Below the pieces are notes generated by a model, which ran no database searches, was not told where the DNA came from, and saw only the letters and a program-made list of their open reading frames with translations. Positions 11,780 to 24,800 of a DNA stretch of 64,000 nucleotides are shown here, one piece after another; position 1 is the stretch's first letter; every line of letters starts with the position of its first letter. A program made the translations under genes and the position numbers. The stretch comes from Sindora glabra (lineage: Eukaryota > Streptophyta > Magnoliopsida > Fabales > Fabaceae), in contig CM035236.1 of assembly GCA_020226215.1 (NCBI GenBank), positions 53,815,057 through 53,879,056 of the forward strand. Direction: 5' to 3'.

Positions 11780-14700
11780 TTGAGTTAGTGTTGGTGAAAG
11801 CAATAGACTTATCCTTATGCTCATCAGTTTCTTCATCATCATCATCATCAAAGTGTAAAAGCCCCTCCTTTATATAATCTTCAATCGTTTTATCTTCCAA
11901 ACTATCTTTATCATTAATAAAGTCATCTATTTCTTTTGTAGTAAAACCAATATTCCTAGAAGATGAAATAATTGAAGGACTATTTTTCTAATCCTTTAAG
12001 TTTACTAGGTGGAAATCTCTAAGGTTAACCATAAGGTTGAAATTAAAAGAGTTAATATCCTATAAGAATGGTAAGTCTTATGTACTAACATTATCATCAG
12101 GTAGATCTTATATGTCATAATGCACCACATTGTGCATGACCTTCTAATTTGGCCCATTGAAAAGATCCTTGATATAGAAAACTTGTTTCACTTGGATTGA
12201 AAATATGTAAGGGTCATCTTCATACCGCTACCCACTAACGAAAATACTTGTAATGTTCTTGTTAATGTAAAGTTTCTTCTTTTTTGGATCAATGTCATAC
12301 CATTTGTACTTAAATGAAGTCACACTATATTTATTTAAATAATTTAACTTTACGATGTCCTCTAATATATCATAAAACATGTTATCATCGATTCCCAAAA
12401 TGGAAATGCCACTATTCTGTGTTTTATGCTTTGTATCGAGTTTCAACTATAAAGTTTAATCCATTTAAAACACATGTTGAGTACATCATAATAATAAAAC
12501 TAAGGCCAGAAGCTAATGATAGTAGCTCTTTAGTGGCTTCCGAGAAACCATTCCTATGTAAATAGTACATCTATGAAAATAATGTTTTTAATAAAAGTGA
12601 AACTAGGAAAAAGGTATAACTAAAGAACAATATTTACATAATTGGTATAACATGATTGGAAAGTACAAGCATTTACCTTAGAGTAAAATCATGCAAAGAA
12701 TTTTGTTCTTTGTAATTGATCAATTTTTTAGCACCATTTCATTTGAGTTCTTATTGGTGTTCACTACACAATATATGTATTTTAATCTATTATAATTAAT
12801 TGGTATAAAAGTATGAATGGTTATAGAGACTTATTAGAGATATTTTTCGACCTCAGTGTAGTTATTCAACATATACCATATGGTAACATGTCAATCTCTC
12901 CTATCGAAGTGAGAAATAGTCTTATTCCACTAGTTAACACTGAGATCTAAACATTGACAATGCCTTTTTTGCATCTATGTCCTAGGGCCAAGCTTATTGA
13001 ATCTAGTTTCTATTCCTTCTAGGTACATGGAACAAAATGTTAATGCCTTATCAACAACATATCCTTCTACAATTGAACTTTTAAGTCAACCACGATTTCT
13101 AACATAATCCTTCAACTTTTTGATGTATCTCTTATATAGGTACATCCACTGAAAATGAACGAGACTGCCCTGTAATACTTTGTTAAGCAAGTGCATCACT
13201 AGGTAAACTATTATGTTAAAGAATGTCAAAGGGTATTTCCCTTCAAGCTTGCATAAAATGATGACAATGTCTTGCTTAGTTTGCAGGACATCTCTCTTAT
13301 TGAGAGTTCTAGCATATATTTAGTTGAAGAGGTTGCATAACTCAACAATCAAACATGATATTTCCTTCAACAAAAATGCTCGGATTGAAGGTTCTAACAA
13401 TCTCTTCATAATAATATGACAATCATATGATTTCAACCTTTTTAACTTTATATCATAACTAGTCACATTTTTCTTAAGATCCCCAACAAACCCATTAAGA
13501 AATTTTACATTTCTTATAAATTAGCAAAATTATCTTTGTTTATCTTGGTTAAGCATGTATACAACATATAGTTTGAAAAGCTAATCCTTTTCCTCATACA
13601 TATGTAGGTCTAGCCTTATATTCATGTCTTGCAGACTTGTCTTGCATTATTTATATCTTTTATTTTGTACTCAGTGTCTAACAATGTACCTAAAATATTG
13701 TCATACACATTCCTTTCAATATGCATCATATCAATATTGTGCCTCAGGTTCACTGTTGGCTAATACGGAAGGTAAAAAAATATGCTTCTCTTACTCTAAT
13801 TAAGTTTATCAGTACCTTTCTTTTGTTTTAGACCATCAAACTGAGTATGTTTTCTAGGAAGTCTCTAGGCTACTCTACCTAATTGGTCTATGATAATTTT
13901 ATTAGTAAGAGAACATTAAAAGGCTCTCCTTTCCGACATCCTATTGAACACCTTCTTATTTCTTTATGTATGACTCCTTAAAAACCAACAATAATGACCA
14001 ACATAAGCTATTTTTATCTTAACTCAAATTGATGGAGTATCATTATTACATATAGGGCATGCTTTATAGTCTTATCTACTCCACCAGAGAGACTACTTCA
14101 TGCAGGAAAATTGTTCACAGTTCATAACAATGCCACCCGTAGGTTGAACATTATATTTATATTAGCATCCCGAGTTTTAACCCTCCTCTCCCAAAGATGT
14201 CTTAACTTTTCTATAAGTAGTCTTAAGAAGGCATCAATATCCTTGCTTGACAACCATAGACTCGGTATTGATAAAGTCAACATGAAAAAAAAGTGATTTA
14301 TACATATCCATAGTGGTAAGTTATAAATAGTTATTACCACCAACCACATGCTATAGCATAAGTTCATATCACTAAAAGGATTAAATTCGTCTACATTTAA
14401 GCCCAACATAATGTTCTATGGGTCTGTGAAGAAATCGAGATACCTTTTATCAAATTCCTATCAAGCTTCTCTACCAAAAGAATGTCATATTATCTCATCC
14501 TCTATTGACCTTCCTATATAATGCCATATCATATCCCTTATAGTGTGCCTAAACCTATACAATTAATTTAGCTGAGGAGTCAGTGGGAAATATAGAAGCA
14601 CTTTTTGAGGCACATTTTTTCCTTTTGTGTTTTTATCTATCCATTGGCTCTCCCTACAATTTGAAAAGTTATCCTTTGTAGCATATTCTTTCTAAAAAAA

Positions 14701-15340
14701 GTGCACAGTCGTACTAGTACACATGGATTGACTCTTACCGCAACCCTAATTTGTTAAACCATTTTTTTATACCATAGTGTGATTTTAGCAATTTATTATC
14801 CTTTGGAAGTGCCTTTTTCAACAATTTCAAAAGAGCATCAAATGACTTGTTAGCCTACTTATGCAGCATTTTCAAATGCATAATTTTCACTAAAAAGTTC
14901 AAAGTTAAAAATGTTATGCATCCTAAATATAGTTCTATTTCCAGTTGTTCAAAATGATCATCATAACCATTATAATTTGATCCAATGTCCCTTTCATATG
15001 TATCCTCATTCCCTTCTCTATCATCTTGAACTATTTCTTTAGTTATATAAGGGCTAATAAAATCATACATAATGTCCACCATCTCAATCCTATCATCAGG
15101 AGATGCCCTCTTGTCCTCTTAGAAGATAAACTATCTGTCTTACCATGATGTGTCCAATTCATGTATAATAGATGAAATACATTATCTATAATATGTGCCC
15201 CTAATATTGCTAATTTTTTAAATAATAAGTTTACACACTTCTTACATAAGCATCTCACCAAACCTCTTTCATCGATAAAGTTTTTTGCCCTCTTAACAAA
15301 TGCTAATGCATCATTCCAATACTCATCTATTAAGCAATCT
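11780..15340 (-). pseudogene. TNP2-type CACTA transposase pseudogene
   Basis: Reading 3'-ward on the minus strand, the family's domains appear in order. The N-terminal transposase-associated domain near 15040-15330 has RCLCKKCVN and MNWTHHG. The TNP2 core near 14120-14410 has NVDEFNPFSDM, YNLPLWICI and SKDIDAFLRLL. A DUF4218-like part near 12980-13500 has YDCHIIMKRLL and ILCKLEGKYP. A DUF4216-like part near 12180-12450 has FKYKWYDID and VKQVFYIKD. An acidic tail FDDDDDEETDEH follows near 11830. Members of the family catalyse cut-and-paste transposition of CACTA elements. Several stop codons and frameshifts separate the blocks, so no product is expected. Bounds are approximate. Confidence 0.9.
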
Positions 15341-16233
15341 CATAGATATATCTAACTTTTATTTATAAACATTATATAACTAAATAGGAAGAAGAGAGCT
15401 TCTTATAAGATTGAGTGTTATGATCAATGTTTGTCACATGTTCTAAATCAGCCATATCACTCCAATTCTAAAAAGTAAGGCCCTTTCCTATTCAAAATAT
15501 TTCTATAGTTATGATTATAACAATTTATCCAAGCTTATTATTTCTTACATGCAATAATTTCAATAGCATCTTCCCATTGTTCTCCAAATCTACAAACTAT
15601 ACATTAGTATACTTCATACCTAGAAGATAGTAAGGAAGCTAAAAAATTTATATAATATTAAATGAGAATCAAATAAATTGTTAATAATAACTACAAGACA
15701 TATCTCAAACTGTCCAACTTTATGAGATAATTCAAGGATTGGTTGGGTTATAAAGATTAACTAACCCTTGAACAAATTTAAGCTTAGAGCACAAATGTAA
15801 TTCTATTTAAAATTATTATAAAAGTATATTTACAATAATTTTAAACTTACATTACAATTCCATTCTATAATTATTCAAGTGTATTATTATTTATATTGTT
15901 GAATTTTTAAAATATCCATATAAATTGTTACATTTAACATTTTAGAATGAGAAACTCAAATAGATATTTTAAAAAGTGAATATCATCAAATTAAAAAAGA
16001 AAGCACAATGTTGGCAATAGGGACCAATATGCAAATGGACAAGTAAATAGTTGAAAGTATCCATTGCAGTAGACATTTCTTTAATGCATATGTACTTTTG
16101 TTGTATGAGATGCAACATCATATAATATCTTTGATAATAAACAATTGGTTGGTGCAAGTAGATTGAATTTCAAAACATTTTAAATACAATAAAAGACCCT
16201 GAATTCGATCATTAAGTGTACTTATTATCAATA
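15341..16233. other. AT-rich DNA between CACTA transposase and hAT-like element
   Basis: This should contain the 5' flank and right end of the CACTA element, but neither a terminal repeat nor subterminal repeats are evident. No other feature is seen. Confidence 0.5.
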
Positions 16234-17129
16234 TTTTTAGACCTAGACTAGTCATTGACTTAGCAGAGCCAATCAGTTAAAGTTGAACCGGTTCAACCGA
16301 TCAAATCAAGTGGTTCAACCAGTTGTTATATTTTTATGTATAATAAATTATATATTATATATGTATAAATAAAAATAAATGTATTTACTTAATACCAATT
16401 TATTATTTATTTTTAAAATACAAATAAACATTAATCTTATTGCAATTATAAATAATGTAGTAGTAAAAGGAATAATTGATAGGGAAACTAATATCAAAAA
16501 CCTTCAAGACAATTGAAGCATAATGTCTCATATTCAAATTGTAAGACTATCATTTACTAAAAATTTATATTTTAGTGGGTTTAAATATAATGACATAATA
16601 TTATTTTTAAATACTAATATTATTACAATTACAATCATTCAACATAAATTTAGTATTATTTTATAATATTAAAATCATCTATTATTTCAATTTAATGAAA
16701 AATGTAAATTAAATATATATTTGTTAAATCTAAATGATTAAATTATATATAATATAGAATATAACTATGTAATACATATATTACTCATAAAAATTTTAAG
16801 AAATTGATATGCATTATATATAAAAAAAAAGTCAATTATATAACTAAGAATAAGTTGGTACTAGTGGTCAAGATATGTGACCTTTAGTTAACGGTCTCCA
16901 ATTTGATGCCTCTCCATTGCAATACAAAATGTAAAGACATAAAGAATTTCTAGTTGACCAGTCTGAACTTATTCACACTAGTTTAGCAGGTTGATCGAAA
17001 AAATGACAGGTCTAAATGGTTCAAAGTGAATGAACCGCTTATTCGAATTTTCGGTAGTATCCGAACCGAACTAGAGTCCAATTCTCAATCGGATTAAGTG
17101 AACCGGCCGGTCCGATCCAGGTTTAAAAA
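16234..17129. mobile_element. Non-autonomous hAT-like element with GC-rich ends
   Basis: The left end TTTTTAGACCTAGACTAGTC pairs imperfectly with the reverse complement of the right end, TTTTTAAACCTGGATCGGAC. Just inside both ends lie GAACCGGTTCAACCG-like and GAACCGGCCGGTCCG-like sequences. Plant genomes carry abundant families with such AACCGG/CCGGTT subterminal sequence, usually assigned to hAT. The interior is AT-rich with no coding sequence. An 8-bp target duplication could not be recognised at the edges, so the exact ends and class are uncertain. Confidence 0.6.
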
Positions 17130-17651
17130 CATTATTTATTATAAAGGATTTGTTGTCGACTACTTCTGGTTTAAACATGAATTAATTTCAATCTCAAATC
17201 CAATAAAAGAAATGTAATACATCCTAAGGGTAAAAAAATATAGTATCTTCGATATTTAACAGGTAGATTACATTTGGCATTTGCATTGATGGTAGCCAGT
17301 TGAAATGACTTGTATAAATTAACTAAGACCTGCGGTTTATCATGAAGAATAAATCGAGAGGTTGACCAATTCGTTTGTCATTTTTTCCACAATTTTTTAT
17401 TTTTTTCTTTGAAATTTATAATATATTTCTTTATGTTCATCGAATTTTACACCTTCTAACTTTAAAAATTCAAAAACCGAAGTTTCTAACTTGATAAAAA
17501 TTTAGAATTAATATTTACTATTCACTTAATCATTTATTTACCTTATTAAATTTCTTATTTTTCATATTTTCTAAAGTAAGAATTATAACATTATTGTATA
17601 TTTTCACACATGATCTCATGATCCATTTTAAAGTATTTAACTAAAATGAAT
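17130..17651. other. AT-rich intergenic DNA, nothing recognised
   Basis: No frame, repeat or motif stands out here. Confidence 0.6.
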
Positions 17652-17852
17652 TTAATTTCTATACGTGTGAAAAAAATTGCAGTGTTCCGGCTGAAGAATA
17701 GACCCAAACCCAATGCTCGGATAAAGGAGGTTTAGAACCAAAAATAGGACCAAAACCAAAGCGAGAATGTGGAGAAGCTGTGATCCAGTGGGCAACAACG
17801 TGTTTGCTGCAATCCTGCTCGGATGACAAGTGCGTTCGCGCTTGTACGTCTC
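17652..17852 (-). CDS. Small hypothetical ORF with one membrane segment
   Basis: From the ATG at about 17852 the minus strand gives a ~66-residue frame beginning METYKRERTC. It has one strongly hydrophobic stretch (HILALVLVLFLVLNLL) and ends in NFFHTYRN. The DNA is less AT-rich than its surroundings. Just upstream, TTTATTGCAG resembles a 3' splice site, so the frame could be an exon. The plus strand over the same bases is also open (for example QWATTCLLQSCSDDKC). I recognise neither product. It may be a remnant of a host gene. Confidence 0.2.
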   Translation of the reverse strand, partial: ETYKRERTCHPSRIAANTLLPTGSQLLHILALVLVLFLVLNLLYPSIGFGSILQPEHCNFFHTYRN

Positions 17853-18160
17853 CATAACGTTAAATTTCCTCTGCAATAAAACTGGTTGTGATTGCTTTTG
17901 TTAGGTATTGGAACGTTGGCAAAAGTTTTGTTTTCTAGATATTGTTATAACCACCTGAATTTTTCCTCATTGTTTCTTTTCATCGTTCTTTCCCCAATTC
18001 GTCTTGTTCCCATGTTTCCTCTCACATGCCATCCATTCAATCTGATCCTATCTGCTCACTGACTTGACCATAGGCTGGATCCAATTGTAGGCTTTTGGTT
18101 TTATAATATATGGTCTAACTGTGCTCATCTGTACTTGAACTTGATGTATATTTGATAGCA

Positions 18161-18369
18161 TTTAGAATATGCCTTCTTCAAGAAGATACCAATAATTGTT
18201 CAACATTTATATTCCATTAATCTAGTTGACCAATTTCCTAGTCCAAGCCTAGATTTAAGCATTGTAATTATTTCTATTAATTCCCTTTGTTAGCTTGAAC
18301 CTATAAATAGGCATTGTATCTACTCTTTTCTATAACAACTTGAATTGAAAATTTCTTTAAGTTTTTTAA
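18161..18369 (+). repeat. 5' LTR remnant of gypsy-type element G1
   Basis: It matches the LTRs at 28693-28960, 26319-26584 and 31050-31310. Shared blocks are AATAATTG-TCAACAT, CCAAGCCTA-ATTTAA, a TATA-box sequence CTATAAATAGGCATTGTA near 18301, and TATAACAACTTGAATTGA. The first ~90 bp seen in the other copies (TAGCACAACTCCTT...) is missing or diverged here. A primer-binding-like TGGCATTAGAG follows at 18380-18390. Confidence 0.8.
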
Positions 18370-18689
18370 AGGAGCCATTTGGCATTAGAGAATTTGATCT
18401 TTGCTTCCCTACATCTCACTAGTTCTGCTTAAATTAGCTTAGAGTTTGCCTAATTTTTTACAATCATGGACATGTTCAATAGTCAATAGTCAATCTATAA
18501 AAATTAGTATTAATGGATGACAACCAAATCAACAATTTACAACAATGCCTTACGTTAACCAATTGCTACATCATCTAGTACACATCATTTCCACATCATC
18601 AAGTCAGCCAATCAAAAGTTACCACACGTCAATGGATAGCCATTAGCAATCCATATCAACGCCACATGCACCAGGTTGAAGAAGCATAC

Positions 18690-19250
18690 ATCCACTTAGT
18701 AGGAAGCTTGAAAGAGAAAGAAAAAACAAGATTAGAACATGGGAAAAAAGATACAATGAGAACTTATCCGTAAGCATACTATCACTCAATACCTTGGAGG
18801 ATTAAGTCCTAAAATTTCCAAATTGCTCAACTCCAACAATATTAGACCCAAGATGACATTATCAAATTTGCTATTTGAGTTGAAAGCACCTTTTCATACC
18901 CTAAACAAAGTCCCTCCTAAATTAACCAAAGAAATCAGTACTAGCTAACCGACCCAAACCAAAACCCCCAAATGCTTCAAATGTCAAAGGTTTAGGCATA
19001 TTGCATTTGATTATCCAAACAAATGAGTCATAGCCTTTAATGTAAAAATGGTTCATAAATTTTCTGAAGAAGAAGTGGAAAAAAAAGGAAAAATATTTAA
19101 CAAATCTCTCATTGTTTGATGAAGAGATTGTTCCAATGGATCATGGAGGATCTTTAATAGTAAGGCACAATCTCCACACATCAATTGCAAAAGAGGAACC
19201 TTAGCTTCAACATAACATCTTTCACACATACGTTGCACTTACCAAAGAAA
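18690..19250 (+). pseudogene. gag pseudogene of G1 (zinc knuckle broken)
   Basis: Frames with stops and shifts recall gypsy gag: HEERE-like basic stretches near 18700, then a YLGG-type motif near 18790. The CCHC zinc knuckle at about 18972-19014 reads CFKCQRFRHIAFDY. The fourth metal ligand, cysteine in the G2 copy, is tyrosine here (TAT). The gag N-terminal domain is lost through the deletion near 18690, where GCACCAGGTTG joins directly to AAGAAGCATACATCC. Gag would form the particle that packages element RNA; this copy cannot do so. Confidence 0.75.
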
Positions 19251-19543
19251 GGTGTGAGTTGTGAAAATGTGGTGTCAAATTACGTGGTGTAAAAACTATA
19301 GCTGTAGACACATGAACATCTACACCCTTGCAAACTTCAGAGGTTGAACAAAGGAAGCGAGGTTAAAGTCTCTCAATATTGCCTTATAGATTTCTCCATT
19401 AGTGACAGATGTCAAGATAAAGTGTCTTATGATATTATCCCAATGGATATGAAAATACATACTCCTTTATCAAAGATGGAATTAAGATAAAGCTAACCTC
19501 ACTCTGTCCAGAAGAGATCAAAAGACTCTTAAAGTTATGAAAT

Positions 19544-19921
19544 TATTGGAAAAACCAAAGAAAAATGAATTGATTTCATATCATGAAATCAAAACAAACA
19601 TACTAGAAAATAGAGAAGAAAAACAGCAGAGAGGGAGACATATAAAATATCATAACATTGCATTTTTTGCCAAATGTTGTTGCCTTAGAGAGTTTTCTCT
19701 CTTCTTTGAGATCTCCATTTACAAAAGTCTGAAGAATGTCTATTTATAGATATCAAATACTAACTATAACTTAAAATATTACTTTCATATTTTACAAGTT
19801 AACCAAACCTAAAATACTTTTTTTTCTTTTCCAACACACCATCACCAACTCTTTTTTTTTATTTGATAGAAAGTGCATGACATATTTCTTAATATTTTTT
19901 CTAGATTAGCTATTTCCAACA
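19544..19921 (-). repeat. 3' LTR of copia X
   Basis: About 378 bp, roughly collinear with 25595-25979 and with the solo LTR at 32310-32695. Read on the minus strand it contains CTATAAATAGACATTC, a TATA-like promoter motif, and ACAAAGAAGAGAGAAAACTC-like sequence downstream. Confidence 0.9.
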
Positions 19922-20131
19922 CTCCCCTTTAATCTACAAAAAACACATAGCCTAAAGCTTTTATTTTTTTTTAAATATATCACAAAAATTATTTAACTTA
20001 GAATTCTTGGCATCATTAGCAATTTCTCTTCCAACTGCAAGTAGGAAGTGCCTTCTTCATGATCCCTAATTTAGGGAGGCATTTGTCTTGTTCCTCAAGG
20101 TATTTTATTGTTGGACTCATTGGAGAATATT

Positions 20132-20263
20132 TGTTATTAGTAGATAAGTAGCTTTATGTTCTACATCATTTATTTCTTATGATATGTATTCTATATTATA
20201 TTATATATAGTGATTGCCTAACTCAATTAAGATTATAGCTTTAATAATTATTCTCTCTTAACA
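20132..20263 (+). repeat. 5' LTR of copia C2
   Basis: Short (132 bp) LTR starting TGTTATTAGTAGATAAGTAG and ending TTCTCTCTTAACA. It matches 25093-25221. It is followed immediately by TGGTATCTAGAGCC (20264-20277), the copia primer-binding site complementary to initiator Met tRNA. Confidence 0.9.
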
Positions 20264-20944
20264 TGGTATCTAGAGCCTATCTTTAGATATCTTTCTCACA
20301 CACATAAAAAAAGAAGCTAGAAAATCTTACTTTCTTTTTCCTCTCCTTTTTTCTCTTTCTTTTTTCTTCAATTTTTTTTGCATGACTAAACCGTAAGTCA
20401 TAAAGGATCTAACAACATAAAAACCTAGATAAAGTTGTGTAATGTGTAGGGTTACATAACAGTGAAGCTATTGTCTGGAGCAATTAATAGAGTTTTAGTG
20501 CATTTTTTGAAGATTTAGGTTAACGGCAGGCAAATTGATGATTAGCGATCACAACTAATCCACACATGAGCAACACGTGCAGCATTCTAAGAGTTGCTTG
20601 AGCACCACATATAGAAGACTTTTTAGCACGTGCAACGTCATCCAACGGCCAAATTTTTACTAGAGATACTTTGACTTCCTCTGAATTCATTTGTGTGGTC
20701 CTTCGAGCAATCTAACCACTCTGGTATGATTTTTCTAATTTCTTAACTATTTTCTAGATATTTTTTATTCTTTCTACAAGTTTATTCTCATGGTCAGTGA
20801 AATTTTTTATTCTGATACACACAACACATTTAGAAATCATAGTGGTGAAAGAAAAATAGAGTTAAAGCCAGGTTTTTCTTATTTGCTTCTGGTTGGTGGC
20901 TGAATAACTAAACAAAAATTAGATTTAGAAGATTAATAATATAT

Positions 20945-21735
20945 AGGGTGGAAAAGGGCTATTCAATATTATCTTGATGAAGTTTATATGACTGATCATC
21001 TCATTAAAGATCCACCCACATATGATACAAAGGAAAAGTGGATTGTGGAAGATCGACGATTGCTTCGATTAATATGTAATACTTTAACTTTTGAGGTCGA
21101 TGATAATATTGTGCACTGTGAAATAGTCAAAGAATTATGGGACACTCTTGGATCACTTTATTCTGCAAAGGATAATATGCATCAAATTTATGATTTGACT
21201 CAGTCATTGAATCATCTTAATGTACTTGGTAAGACCCCATCTTATATCTATACCGATCTTTACTGAACCTTTCAACAATGGTGTTCTCTTTTACCTATTA
21301 CTACTAATGTTGATACAATGTGTTCTCAATGAGAACAATTTAGAGCTATATGTTTTCTTATGACATTACCTTCAGAACTTAGTACTGCCCATCAATAAAT
21401 TTTATCTAGTTCTGATTCTCTCACTGTGAAGTTTGTTTTTTATCATATTCAACGAGCATATAGTGACTCATCTTATTCTTCTACATATATAAATGAGTCA
21501 TCTACCTTGGTTGGTTCTAGTAGTCATGATGGTTGTAGTGGTACTTGAGGTGGCAAGAGAAAAAGAGGTAGAGGACAAACTGATTGTAATAAGCATGGTG
21601 ATTTTAATGGAGGTGGTATTGTTTCTTGCTACTGTTGCAAAGAGATTTGACATATCAAGAAGTTTTGCCCTAAGTTACTTGAGAAAAATACACCATCATC
21701 TCGGTTTGTGAATGTTACCACAAATAATCAAGCAT
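20945..21735 (+). pseudogene. gag pseudogene of copia C2
   Basis: The frame opens with WKRAIQYYLDEVYMTDHL, the N-terminal gag (UBN2-type) domain. It continues with KELWDTLGSLYSAKD near 21125 and QSLNHL near 21200. A stop follows near 21266 and further stops after that. The zinc knuckle near 21628-21672 reads CYCCKEI, stop, HIKKFC. A TGA replaces the expected residue between the Cys pair and the His. Gag normally forms the particle for the element's RNA; this one is broken. Confidence 0.85.
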
Positions 21736-21835
21736 AAAATATTAATAATAATGGTACTATAAGTTTATCAAAGAGTGAGTATGCTGAGTATTTACAGTTC
21801 CAAGCATTCTGACAGCAGCCACCCATTCAATTGTT

Positions 21836-24800
21836 GCTACATTAGCATAAACAAATAATCCCATTGCATGCCTTTCCCAGACTAATTCCAAATGGATCAT
21901 TAATTTTGGTGTTATTAATCATATAACAAGTCAGACAGGTATTATATCTTATTTTTGACCCTCTTCTTTTTCTTCTTATATTACTTTAGCCAATAGGTCC
22001 AAAGCATCTATTATTAGTTATGGTGTGGTGGATGTTATCTCTGATATATTCTTGTTTGATGTATTATATCTTTCAAACTTTCCATTTAATTTACTTTCAG
22101 TCAATCAAATAACACGTACCTATAATTATGGTGTCTTCTTTTTCCTTAGCTATTGTGTTTTTCACGATCTTATCACGATGAAGATTTTTAGTAGAAGGTA
22201 CAAATATGGTGGCCTATATATTCTTAAAGAAAGAGTTGCTCAGCCAGTTGTTGCTGCTGCTACTATCACTCCGCACCAGCTTCATTATCACTTGGCCCAT
22301 CCATCCTTGTCAACTTTGCAAAAATTATTTCCTAGTTTTAATTCTTTGTCTAGTTTGGGTTGTGAGTCATGTTAATTTGCTAAACAACATCGTCGATCTT
22401 ATGTCTCTCAAGTAAATAAATGGGTTGCATTTGCATTTGAGTTAGTACATTCAGATATTTGGGGTCCTTGCCTAGTAGTTTCTAAGTCTAGTTTTTGATA
22501 TTTTATTACTTTTATGGATAGCTATTCAAGAGTTACTTAGCTTTATTTAATGAAAAATTGATCAGAATTATTTGAGATATTTCATAATTTTTATGCTAAA
22601 TTTTGAATCAATTTAATACATCTATTTGTTATTTTCGTAGTGATAATGCTAAAAAATACTTTTCTACTCCGTTTGTATCTTATTTGCCCTAACATGTAAT
22701 TATTAATCAATCTTCTTGTGTAGTTACTCCATAGCAAAATGGCATAGCTGAACGAAAAAATCATTTCTTAATGGAAGTTTCACGTGATTTATTATTTCAA
22801 ATGAAAGTGCCTAAGATTTTTTAGGCAGATGCAGTTTCCATAGCTTGTTTCTTGATTAATTAAATGCCTTCTTCAATTCTTAATAGTTAAGTACCTTACT
22901 CCATTTTATTTCCTTCTTAATCTTTGTTTCGTTTGTCTTTACATATTTTTTGGTGTACTTACTTTATTTAAGATCATCGTCCTCAAGTATCTAAACTTGA
23001 TCCACAGTCCTTAAAGTGTGTCTTTCTTAGTTATTCTCATACACAAAAAGGGTATCAATGTTACTTTCCTAATCTGCATCATTATATTATTTCGTCTAAT
23101 ATTACATTTTTTAAGTTCATTCTCTTTTTTAGCTCTCCTAACTTTTCATCCTCTATAATTAAATTGATTCTTTTAATGAACATTTCTTTGTATATTCTGC
23201 TCCTCAGACATCTCTGGTCCTTTTAGATAAGGATTCCTCTTCATATTAAAAATGTCTACTCTTATAGGAAACAAGTACCAGCAGTAGCATCTGTCCTACT
23301 TGACAATGCCAACAAAACTAAAGTTGCACCAATTGTTAATGAATCACCAGCTTCATCCCCTCCACTAGTTTCTTCCTCATCATATCCTCCTCCATTGTCA
23401 TCTAATTTTGACATATTTATTGCCCACCAAGAAGGTATATGTACTTGCACTCAGCGAAGTAACACTAATCACCCTTATTCTATTTTTATCAATGTATCCT
23501 ACACTTCCTTGCCTTTGTCCTCTTAATCATTTATTGTCTCATTTGATTCCATTACTATTCCTAAGTCATATTCAGAAACTCTCTCTTATGATGGGTGGAG
23601 TGTTGCTATGGAGAAAGAAATGATAGCTCTTGAGGCAAATCAGACATGGAATCTTGTGTCTTTACTTGATGGTAAACAATTCATTAGTTATAAATGGGTA
23701 TTTACTATGAAAGTGAATCTAGATGGTTCTATTGCACATTTGAAAGCACGATTAGTAGCTAAGGGATATGTTTAAACTTATGGAATTAATTACTCAAAGA
23801 CCTTTTCCCCCATGGCTAAAATTACTTTCATTTGATTGGTTATCTCTATTGCTGCTACTAATAACTGGTCTCTTCACCAGATGGATATTAAAAATATTTT
23901 TTTACATGGAGATTTGTATGAAGAAATGTATATGGAGTAACCACCTAGGTTTGTTGCTCAGGGGGAGTGTGAGAAGGTACTACATTTGAAAAGTCATTAT
24001 ATAGATTAAAAATAATCTCCTTAGACTTAGTTTGGAAAATTCAATGAAATGGTAACAGAGTTTAAAATGAAAAAAAGTGACCATGATCATTTAGTTTTTT
24101 ATAAACGATCAGATTCTGATTATATTCTTCTCACTATTTATGTGGATGATATTGTGATCACTAATAATGATAGATTCGGTATTTCAAAATTAAAAATTTT
24201 TCTTCAAACCAAGTTTTAGACTAAAGACTTGGGAGCACTCCGATATTTTTTAAGGATTGAAATTGCTTAAGGAAGGAAAAGAATCTTCTTATCTCAGAGA
24301 AAATATATTCTTAATCTCTTAAAAGAAATAAAGATGCTTGGCTCTAAACCCTGTGATTCTCCTATAATTCTGAATGTTAAACTTAATTTGGAAGATAGGG
24401 AGTTATTAGAAGATCCAAAAAGATATAGAAGACTAATGGGTAAATTAAACTACCTTACTATAACTAAACCTGATATTGCCTTTCTGATAAATGTAGTAAG
24501 TCAATTTATGAACTTTCCAAAAACTTCTCATTGGAATGCAATTATGCACATTTTGAAATATCTCAAAAAGGCACCTAGTCGTTGAAAAATCATAGTCATT
24601 ATAGAATAAAAATCTTCTCTGATGCGGATTGGGTTAAATGTCCTATAGATAGAAGGTCCACCTTTCGGTATTATGTATTTTTTGGTGGCAATCTTGTATC
24701 TTGAAAAAGTATGAAACAAGCAATGGTATCGCATTCAAGTGCAGAGTCTGAGTATCAAGTTATGGCCCATGTCACATTAGAGCTTGTGTGGATTTCCTAC

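Larger units (their letters stand above)
8942..15700 (-). mobile_element. Decayed CACTA (En/Spm-type) transposon, right end unresolved
   Basis: The left terminus reads CACTACAAAAAATTAGA, a standard CACTA inverted-repeat end, preceded by TTA as the likely 3-bp target duplication. From 8942 to about 9440 there are repeated subterminal words around GATAACATTGTCATTG and TTATCGTCACTATAAG, as CACTA ends usually have. Inward, the minus strand encodes a TNP2-type transposase and a second transposon-protein fragment. No matching TTTTTTGTAGTG end was found to the right; the given end is a guess beyond the last coding sequence, and decay or the neighbouring hAT-like element may have removed it. Confidence 0.75.
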
